6,726 bases of DNA from Bacteroidales bacterium (lineage in GTDB: Bacteria > Bacteroidota > Bacteroidia > Bacteroidales > UBA932), in the NCBI GenBank assembly GCA_017555925.1, contig JAFZFL010000024.1:1-6726 (forward strand), given 5' to 3'. Shown piece after piece: positions 1-4,998 of the stretch. Under the pieces are notes generated by a model. That model ran no database searches, was not told the DNA's origin, and worked only from the letters and a program-made list of their open reading frames with translations. Numbering within the stretch: the stretch's first letter is position 1; each line of letters opens with the position of its first letter. Both the position numbers and the translations under genes were made by a program.

Positions 1-28
1 CTTTAAATTAGTGTATCATAAGTTTTGT

Positions 29-1396
29 ATGGGGAAGCGCTTTCAATCACTTGACTTTTTGCGTGGCGTATCAATCTTTGGAATGATATTCAGTGCCATA
101 ATCCCGTATGGCGTTCTTCCAGCCTGGATGTATCATATACAGAATCCGCCTCCAACTCATTCTCTTGATATTAGTGTGGCCGGCATAGGATGGGTAGATC
201 TGGTATTTCCAATATTCATTTTCTGTATGGGAGTGGCCATTCCGTTAAGCCATACAAAATATACAAAAGTTATATTTGTAAGATTCCTGAAGTTATGGCT
301 CTTCTCGTATCTATATGTGCTGCTCAACTATTCCAATGTTGGGGGCTTCTGGCCTCAGTTCTTTACGCTTGCCGGTTTTGTGGCGCTATTTCTTGTTTAT
401 TATAAGGCACCGGTCTCTTCTTCTGCCAGTTTGAGAGTATTGGGGCTTGTTTTGCTGGTTGCAGTATTGGCGGTTGGCCATTTCTGTTTTGGAGAGGTGA
501 TAAGTCTGCACAGACGTGGAATAATTATATTCCTTCTGGCCTTTCTCTATCTTTTTGGGTCACTGATATGGTATTTTACCCGTAACAGAACAGGTTTGAG
601 GCTCTTGATATTTGCACTGCTTTTTATCTTTACCCATATAACCCGTCTGCTTGACTGGCCTTCAATAACATACGCCAATCCCAACGTGCGCTGGTGGTTC
701 AATATGGAGTATCTCTATTTTCTGCTACTTCTTCTTCCGGCAACAATTGTGGGGGATCTTCTAAATGCTGGAAGCTGCAAACCTGATGGGGTACAAGAAC
801 CTTTATGCACAGATGCAGGGAGAAAAACTCCAATTTTGGAACACCTGTTCTACCCCTCAATGCTTCTGTTTGTCATATGGCAATGCTATGCCCTCTATAT
901 GAATATTACAATGGCCAACCTTGTGGTGAGTCTTCTCTATTTTGTTACAGTGGTTTGGCTGTCGGGAAGATACTTTAAAGGGAGAAGAGGGTTATTGCTA
1001 ATGGCCGGGGCGCTTATAGTGTGGGGTGTACTCTTCTCTGTAATTGAGGGAGGAGTCAAAAAAGTACCTTGCACAATATCTTATTGTCTTGTAACCTGCG
1101 GAATATCAATACTTTTATTGCAAGTGGCAGACTATATTTGCAAGTGGGTGCCCAACTCCATATTTGTGAAAATTTTCTCTGGGGCAGGGCAGAATCCATT
1201 GATGGCCTATGTGGCATTTGACTCATTTATGGTGCCACTAATGAAAGCCACAGGGATAATTACCCTATACACCTCCCTCTATTCGGGTCCCGACGGTAAT
1301 GCTGCACTTGGAGTATTGCGTGCCGCCGCCGCCGTACTCCTCACAATGTGGGGCGTGAGCATCCTCAGCCGAAAAGGCATTTTCTGGAGGGCGTGA
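29..1396 (+). CDS. DUF5009 / heparan-alpha-glucosaminide N-acetyltransferase-like membrane protein
   Basis: This is a polytopic inner-membrane protein of about 455 residues, related to the COG4299/DUF5009 group and distantly to HGSNAT, which moves acetyl groups from cytosolic acetyl-CoA to sugars across a membrane. Its own substrate is unknown. Visible family marks are SLDFLRG at the N-terminus, PAWMYHIQNPPPTH in the first loop, GWVDLVFPIFIFCMG in the second helix, and GAGQNPLMAY near the C-terminus. I count about 12-14 hydrophobic segments, with one longer polar loop around residues 245-270. The His in PPPTH sits near the place of the HGSNAT acetyl-accepting His and is a candidate, but the alignment is by eye. 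I prefer ATG at 29, giving MGKRFQSLDF, over GTG at 11 because the family motif starts just after it. No in-frame stop lies between the window edge and 29, so an upstream start cannot be excluded. It converges on rimM with a 35-nt gap. The family call is strong; the activity is inferred. Confidence 0.85.
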   Translation: MGKRFQSLDFLRGVSIFGMIFSAIIPYGVLPAWMYHIQNPPPTHSLDISVAGIGWVDLVFPIFIFCMGVAIPLSHTKYTKVIFVRFLKLWLFSYLYVLLNYSNVGGFWPQFFTLAGFVALFLVYYKAPVSSSASLRVLGLVLLVAVLAVGHFCFGEVISLHRRGIIIFLLAFLYLFGSLIWYFTRNRTGLRLLIFALLFIFTHITRLLDWPSITYANPNVRWWFNMEYLYFLLLLLPATIVGDLLNAGSCKPDGVQEPLCTDAGRKTPILEHLFYPSMLLFVIWQCYALYMNITMANLVVSLLYFVTVVWLSGRYFKGRRGLLLMAGALIVWGVLFSVIEGGVKKVPCTISYCLVTCGISILLLQVADYICKWVPNSIFVKIFSGAGQNPLMAYVAFDSFMVPLMKATGIITLYTSLYSGPDGNAALGVLRAAAAVLLTMWGVSILSRKGIFWRA

Positions 1397-1431
1397 AAGT
1401 TTGTTGCAGCAGGAACTTGGTATAGAATTTT

Positions 1432-2052
1432 TTAGTCTATTGTAATAAGACCACTTGGAATGGTCATCTGAATCTCTCTGTTTTCTGCGTCAAAAGCTGT
1501 AATGAGTGATTCCTGGAATGGGATAAGAATTGACTCGTGCTCGGTTGATGAATTCTCTGCCAGTGCCGAGTATATGCCCTCGGCAAGTTCAACCTCTATG
1601 CACGGGTTGTTAGGGTAGTTGTAGTATGCGGTTATCTCTCCAATGAATCGATCCTCTTCATTGAACAGGGCAAATCCTGTGATGTATGCTTCAAAATTCT
1701 CCTGCGCAAAACTCTCAAGAGCCTCCTGATCTGCGCTGCTGCTCTCTATGAAGATGGTTCTCTTTACAAGCTCTTCTGAGTGGGCCATATCATTTACAGT
1801 GCTGAACTTTACAATTGCACCGGAGTTGCCTTTAGGGGTGAAGCGTGTAATAAAAAAAGGAACCGGCAACTCATCAAAATAGATGAATACCGGTTCTTTA
1901 CGATTTAAATCCTCCAACAAATCCGAAGTAAGTTTTACAACAACCTCGCCATTTGTATTATAAGATTTTACAATTTGTGCTACTGCTATCGGAGAAGCCA
2001 ATTTGCCTTTGTTAGCCATCAGGCTTTTTGTTTTTGATGCTTTAGCACTCAT
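1432..2052 (-). CDS. rimM: Ribosome maturation factor RimM (divergent)
   Basis: RimM binds the 30S subunit through S19 and assists maturation of the 16S rRNA 3' domain (head). The protein is 206 residues, slightly longer than the usual 170-180. The N-terminal barrel runs from about residue 22 to 103, with AVAQIVKSYNTNGEVVVKL followed by PVFIYFDELPVPFFITRF, which matches Bacteroidetes RimM (VPFFI). The C-terminal PRC-barrel-like domain runs from about 121 to 203, with FIGEI, ILIPFQESLI and the ending IPSGLITI. The usual HGLKGE motif reads SYNTNGE, so this copy is divergent. The first 20 residues are Lys/Ser-rich and look like an added tail; ATG at 2019 is an alternative start. ATG at 2052 is kept because it lies 17 nt after the rpsP stop and AAGG sits 8 nt before it, a weak ribosome-binding site. 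It is probably co-transcribed with rpsP. Position behind rpsP supports the call strongly. Confidence 0.88.
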   Translation of the reverse strand: MSAKASKTKSLMANKGKLASPIAVAQIVKSYNTNGEVVVKLTSDLLEDLNRKEPVFIYFDELPVPFFITRFTPKGNSGAIVKFSTVNDMAHSEELVKRTIFIESSSADQEALESFAQENFEAYITGFALFNEEDRFIGEITAYYNYPNNPCIEVELAEGIYSALAENSSTEHESILIPFQESLITAFDAENREIQMTIPSGLITID

Positions 2053-2069
2053 TGTACAGGCCTTAATAA

Positions 2070-2630
2070 TTAAGCCTCAACTGCCTCTGCTGGAGCCTCA
2101 GTGTTCTCAGCCTCTGCTGCAGCAGCTGCTGCCTCTGCCTCAGCTTTAGCTGCTGCCTCAGCTGCCTCAGCCTCTGCTTTTCTCTTGGCAATCTCTGCTG
2201 CTCTCTCTGCGTTAACTTTAGCCTCAGCCTCTAGAGCTGCTTTCTTAGCTGCGTTTGCGCTTTGGATCAAGCCAGTTTTCTTGTTGCTGATTTTAGCCTC
2301 TTTCTCTGCTACCCAAGCATTGAATTTAGCATCTGCCTGCTCTTGAGTAAGAGCACCTTTAGCAACACCACCGTTAAGGTGTTTCTTAAGAAGGATACCT
2401 TTGTAAGAAAGAATTCTGCGGCAAGTATCAGTTGGTTGTGCACCAACGTTCAACCAATACAAAGCTCTCTCATCGTTCATAACGATAGTTGCAGGATTTG
2501 TGTTAGGATTGTATGTTCCAATCAACTCAATGAAGCGACCATCACGTGGTGCTCTAGTGTCCGCTGCTACAATGTGGTAGAAAGCATAGTTCTTTTTACC
2601 GTGGCGGGCCAAACGAATTTTAACAGCCAT
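2070..2630 (-). CDS. rpsP: 30S ribosomal protein bS16 with Ala/Glu-rich C-terminal extension
   Basis: bS16 is a small-subunit protein that binds 16S rRNA and is needed for 30S assembly. The core is clear: [20 protein letters not shown], then [20 protein letters not shown], then [20 protein letters not shown], ending near residue 85. E. coli S16 has 82 residues; this protein has 186. Residues about 86-123 form a charged linker, and 124-186 are almost entirely Ala, Glu and Lys, likely helical or disordered. Long tails of this type are common in Bacteroidales S16. The start is secure because [11 protein letters not shown] is the canonical N-terminus. The leader directly upstream is AT-rich without a clear Shine-Dalgarno, as is usual in this phylum. 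The gene is driven by the promoter at 2695-2726 and is followed 17 nt later by rimM. Confidence 0.97.
   Translation of the reverse strand: MAVKIRLARHGKKNYAFYHIVAADTRAPRDGRFIELIGTYNPNTNPATIVMNDERALYWLNVGAQPTDTCRRILSYKGILLKKHLNGGVAKGALTQEQADAKFNAWVAEKEAKISNKKTGLIQSANAAKKAALEAEAKVNAERAAEIAKRKAEAEAAEAAAKAEAEAAAAAAEAENTEAPAEAVEA
2073..2261 (-). repeat. Low-complexity Ala/Glu/Lys coding repeat in rpsP tail
   Basis: The last 63 codons of rpsP are built from imperfect repeats of GCC/GCA/GCT (Ala) and GAG (Glu) codons; on the plus strand this shows as repeated gcctcagc and ctctgctgc units. The region encodes [16 protein letters not shown] and similar stretches. It is a translated repeat inside the gene, not a separate element. 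Such tracts can change length between strains by replication slippage. Confidence 0.8.
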
Positions 2631-2690
2631 TTACTGTACGAATTTAAAAATTAATAATTTTTTTAACGTCCTAATCTTCTCGAGAAAAGG
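2631..2690 (-). promoter_or_regulatory. rpsP 5' leader with a 10-bp palindrome and AT-rich start region
   Basis: The predicted leader begins with a perfect palindrome, TTCTCGAGAA (2677-2686), only a few bases after the inferred transcription start. Closer to the ATG lies an A/T-only inverted repeat, AAAAATT-aat-AATTTTT (2646-2662). The AT-rich stretch fits the unstructured, A-rich translation initiation regions of this phylum. The palindrome could be an operator or chance; no ribosomal-protein leader structure that I know is recognisable here. Confidence 0.35.
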
Positions 2691-2694
2691 TGCG

Positions 2695-2726
2695 CAAAGA
2701 TATGGATATTAGAACAATTCTCCAAA
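2695..2726 (-). promoter_or_regulatory. Bacteroidetes-type promoter for rpsP-rimM
   Basis: Read on the minus strand, TTTG (2726-2723) is followed by exactly 20 nt and then TATCTTTG (2702-2695). This fits the Bacteroidetes primary sigma factor consensus TTTG-N19-21-TAnnTTTG with no mismatch. The transcript would start near 2688-2690 and carry a leader of about 60 nt before the rpsP ATG at 2630. The position directly ahead of a highly expressed ribosomal gene supports it. Confidence 0.82.
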
Positions 2727-2763
2727 AAATATTAAAATTTGTCTTTGGACCGGGCCGTAGCCG

Positions 2764-3223
2764 TTATTTGAGCGTCACCTCCACTACAACCGGATTGGAT
2801 TCCTCTGTAGGTTTTGCTGCTCTCTTTGTCAAAAAGGATGTAGAAAGTCCTTTCCAATCTGGACAAAGAAGAACTGTTGGGCATAAGGCACTTTAACAAG
2901 ATTGTCTGTAATAGTGTAAAGTGTATCTGTCAATTGGTTTGCAAGGGCAATTGACTTTCCGCAGTCTATGTAAATCTGGTCGGCAGTGGAAATACGGTAT
3001 GTGCCCATAGTTTTATCATAGGTACTGCTCAAGAACATAGATTCTGAAAATTTTTGTTTTTTCAGTATATTACCGTCCAAGTCAATTATAAATCCGTAAT
3101 GTTCAAAACTCTTTGAATTCTGTTTGGCAAAAAAATCTGATTGTTGCCTATAAATGCAATCCCCTTACAAACGCTCATTTGGGGTAAATCAAATGGCAAA
3201 TTCTTGACAAACTTGCTCCGCTC
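2764..3223 (-). pseudogene. Decayed remnant of a six-bladed beta-propeller protein
   Basis: Reading right to left, three frames carry pieces of one protein. Piece 1 (3223 to about 3129) reads NLPFDLPQMSVCKGIAFIGN and then NQIF. Piece 2 (about 3134 to 2832) reads FEHYGFIIDLDGNILKK, later MGTYRISTADQIYIDCGK and LTDTLYTITDNLVKVPYA, ending at TGA 2831-2829. A further frame gives YILFDKESSKTYRG (about 2844-2802). The last piece reads TEESNPVVVEVTLK and ends at TAA 2766-2764. The order and the wording (GFIIDLDGN, TDTLYTI, FDKESSKTY, NPVVVEVTLK end) resemble Bacteroidales six-bladed beta-propeller (BF3164/DUF4934-like) secreted proteins, usually about 350-400 residues. The start, including a signal peptide, is missing, and material between the FDKESSKTY piece and the C-terminus seems deleted. 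The first frame change falls at a 7-T run (A-run 3129-3135 on the plus strand). No start or promoter is visible and a hairpin lies just upstream, so I treat it as dead. The family call is by eye. Confidence 0.6.
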
Positions 3224-3232
3224 TCAGACAAA

Positions 3233-3278
3233 ATAAAAACAGGTTGCTCGTTTTTTAAATAGAGCAACCTGTTTTTAT
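3233..3278. terminator. Perfect 17-bp inverted repeat, likely bidirectional rho-independent terminator
   Basis: ATAAAAACAGGTTGCTC (3233-3249) is repeated in exact inverse as GAGCAACCTGTTTTTAT (3262-3278), with a 12-nt AT-rich loop. On both strands the stem has a GC-containing core flanked by an A run before and a T run after. On the minus strand the tail is the better one (TTTTTATTTT). It lies 112 nt downstream of the flippase stop codon, so it most likely ends the patatin-flippase transcript. On the plus strand nothing upstream needs it, and an ATG follows 16 nt after it, so it could also be a leader hairpin. Confidence 0.75.
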
Positions 3279-3294
3279 AACCTAAATCTAACCT

Positions 3295-3369
3295 ATGAAA
3301 AAACTATTTGTCTTAAGTATTTGCAAAGGGTGCGCCAAACTTTGTTATAATTGTGAGAAATTGGGGTAA
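3295..3369 (+). other. 24-codon open frame starting like a signal peptide, with paired CxxC
   Basis: ATG at 3295 opens MKKLFVLSICKGCAKLCYNC and stops with TAA at 3367-3369 after four more residues. The beginning (MKKLFVLSI) is like the start of a Bacteroidales secreted protein, and the upstream taacctaaatctaacct looks like a native untranslated leader. The remaining part has Cys at 10, 13, 17 and 20 (CxxC-x3-CxxC). It may be the stump of a lost secreted-protein gene, whose first codons survive, or a genuine microprotein. I see no clear promoter for it; TATAATTG at about 3343-3350 is downstream of its start and poorly spaced. Confidence 0.2.
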
Positions 3370-3390
3370 TTTATAAGAAACAGGCAGCAT

Positions 3391-4938
3391 TTACTTTTTG
3401 AACAGGGTGAGCAGACTTTTGTTTTTTGAGATTACATAGGTTACATATATAAGTATTCCAATGGTGCCGTCGGTGAGGCGTATGGCAAGCAGCCAGCCGT
3501 TGGTAAGGGTGGTTTTTGCCTCAAGAATGTTATTTATGGTGCTTATGGCCAGAAAAATGAATATTCCAGCATATATGTAGCTGCAAATGGTTTTCCATTT
3601 GTATGGGATGGGGTAATATTTGTTGCCGAGCCACAAGCTGTAGAGAAGCATTGCAAGGCCGCTCAATACGTGAGCCCATACAGATGCCCAATAGGAGAAG
3701 TGGGGCATGAATATAATGTTTATGAGGGCGGTTACTGCAAGGCCGGCAAGTGTTATGTTTATTGCGTAGCGGGTGTGTCCGCTCAGTTTGTACCACATTG
3801 ATACGTTAAAGAGTATGCCCAGAAGCATATACGAAATAAGCATAAGCGGAACGGTATCAAGAGCGCCTCTGAAGTCTTTGCCCAACAAGAGACCTATAAT
3901 ATCCATATATAATAGTACTCCAAGGAAAATGAGCATACAGAATGCTACAAAATACTCCATAACTTTTGCATACATCTCTTTTGAGCCTCTCTCCTTTTCG
4001 CGTGCAAAGAAGAATGGTTCGGCAGCATAGCGGAACATCTGTACAAAGAGGTTCATTATTACAGCAAGTCTTACTGCAGCCTGGTAGACTCCCAAGTCGC
4101 TTCTCCATAGAGCGCCTTCAGGGGCAAAGAAGCGGAAGAGTATTCTGTCGAGACTATCATTAAGAATGCCCGGCAGCCCGGCTATCATCAGAGGCAGGGA
4201 GTATGTGAGCATCTGTTTGAGCAGCTTGTTGTTTATTGTAATCTTAACCTTAAGCAGGTCTGGGATGAAAAGCAGAGTGCATATTATACAGCTGAGCATT
4301 ACAGCAAACACTATATATACGAAGTTTGGCTCTGCAGGTATGAATCCTGTAATCCAGGAGCCGGGATTGGCCGCCAGGTATGATGGTAATGTAAGGAACA
4401 GCAGCAGGTTGAAGCCAAGTTCACTAACTATTTTTATTGTTTTGAAGATGGCAAATTTAAAGGCTTTCTGCTGGTATCGCAATCTTGCAAAAAGGATAGC
4501 TGTAACAGAGTCGAGGGCAAGGATAGCACCTGCGTATATTACCATTTTGGGGTAGAGGCCATAACCCATTGCATTGGAGAGCGGTCCTGCAAAAATGAGC
4601 ATAAGCAGAAAGAATATGCCCGATGTGGAGATTACTGTTCCCAATGCCGTTGAGAATGGAGTCTCCGGGTTGGGAAGGGCTCTTGAATTGTTGTCCCGGG
4701 CACTTTGTGCGTTACGTATATTATTGGCAAACTTGAAGCAGCCGGTTTCAAGTCCAAATACAAGTACAACCTGAAGAACGGCTATATATGACATTATTTC
4801 TGCATAGGCACCGTAGCTCTCTGTGGAGAGTACTCTTGTATAAAGCGGAACAATCAGGAAGTTGATCATTCTCGCAAGTATGGTGCTTAATCCATAAATG
4901 GCAGTCTCCCCTGCCAGTTTTTTTATTGCATTGGCCAT
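3391..4938 (-). CDS. Wzx-type polysaccharide / oligosaccharide flippase (MOP superfamily)
   Basis: This is an inner-membrane lipid-linked oligosaccharide flippase of the polysaccharide transporter family in the MOP exporter superfamily. The length, 515 residues, is usual. The N-terminus has the family signature: AGETAIYGLSTILARMINFL, then VPLYTRVLSTESYGAYA, and in the middle YSLPLMIAGLPGILNDSLDR. I count about 14 hydrophobic helices (near 12-31, 45-62, 97-118, 131-151, 170-185, 208-226, 243-258, 283-302, 329-347, 365-383, 390-408, 411-429, 441-457, 485-503). A polar Asn/Arg-rich loop at about 72-93 separates helices 2 and 3. ATG at 4938 gives the standard MANAIKKLAGETAIYG start. No glycosyltransferases are present here, so the substrate (O-antigen, capsule, or another carrier-linked glycan) is open; a lipid II flippase role (MurJ-like) is less likely. 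The gene follows the patatin-barrel gene at 60 nt on the same strand, and the 3233-3278 hairpin probably ends the transcript. Confidence 0.9.
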   Translation of the reverse strand: MANAIKKLAGETAIYGLSTILARMINFLIVPLYTRVLSTESYGAYAEIMSYIAVLQVVLVFGLETGCFKFANNIRNAQSARDNNSRALPNPETPFSTALGTVISTSGIFFLLMLIFAGPLSNAMGYGLYPKMVIYAGAILALDSVTAILFARLRYQQKAFKFAIFKTIKIVSELGFNLLLFLTLPSYLAANPGSWITGFIPAEPNFVYIVFAVMLSCIICTLLFIPDLLKVKITINNKLLKQMLTYSLPLMIAGLPGILNDSLDRILFRFFAPEGALWRSDLGVYQAAVRLAVIMNLFVQMFRYAAEPFFFAREKERGSKEMYAKVMEYFVAFCMLIFLGVLLYMDIIGLLLGKDFRGALDTVPLMLISYMLLGILFNVSMWYKLSGHTRYAINITLAGLAVTALINIIFMPHFSYWASVWAHVLSGLAMLLYSLWLGNKYYPIPYKWKTICSYIYAGIFIFLAISTINNILEAKTTLTNGWLLAIRLTDGTIGILIYVTYVISKNKSLLTLFKK

Positions 4939-4959
4939 CTCTCTGTTAAAAATATTGTG

Positions 4960-4980
4960 TGCAGGAACATTGCTCCTGCA
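4960..4980 (-). other. Small hairpin between patatin and flippase genes
   Basis: TGCAGGA (4960-4966) and TCCTGCA (4974-4980) form a perfect 7-bp stem with a 7-nt loop inside the 60-nt gap. On the minus-strand transcript it is followed six bases later by five T residues. It could weaken read-through, protect an mRNA end after processing, or be chance. It is too short and the T run too distant to call a terminator with confidence. Confidence 0.3.
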
Positions 4981-4998
4981 GAAATATATCAGGCAAAC

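Noticed and set aside
1397..1418. AAGTT/AACTT inverted repeat between the DUF5009 and rimM genes, as a bidirectional terminator
   Set aside because: The stem is only 5-6 weak pairs, the loop is 12 nt and the nearest T run starts about 10 nt later, so it is not convincing as a terminator.
2073..2261. Repeated gcctcagc/ctctgctgc units as a CRISPR or tandem-repeat locus
   Set aside because: The units are irregular, have no spacers and are fully accounted for as Ala/Glu codons of rpsP.
2101..2346. Ala/Ser-rich open frame on the plus strand opposite rpsP
   Set aside because: It is the antisense shadow of the Ala/Glu-rich rpsP tail, whose repeated codons keep other frames open.
2646..2662. AAAAATT/AATTTTT inverted repeat near the rpsP start as a regulatory hairpin
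   Set aside because: It is made only of A and T, has a 3-nt loop and lies in a generally AT-rich initiation region, so chance is the better explanation.
2829..3080. 83-residue minus-strand frame as an intact small gene
   Set aside because: It would need a TTG start in the middle of a continuous propeller-like frame (GFIIDLDGN), and matching sequence continues in other frames on both sides, so it is part of the pseudogene.
3343..3350. TATAATTG on the plus strand as a promoter -7 element
   Set aside because: One mismatch to TAnnTTTG, a 22-nt distance to the nearest suitable TTTG, and no plus-strand gene downstream.
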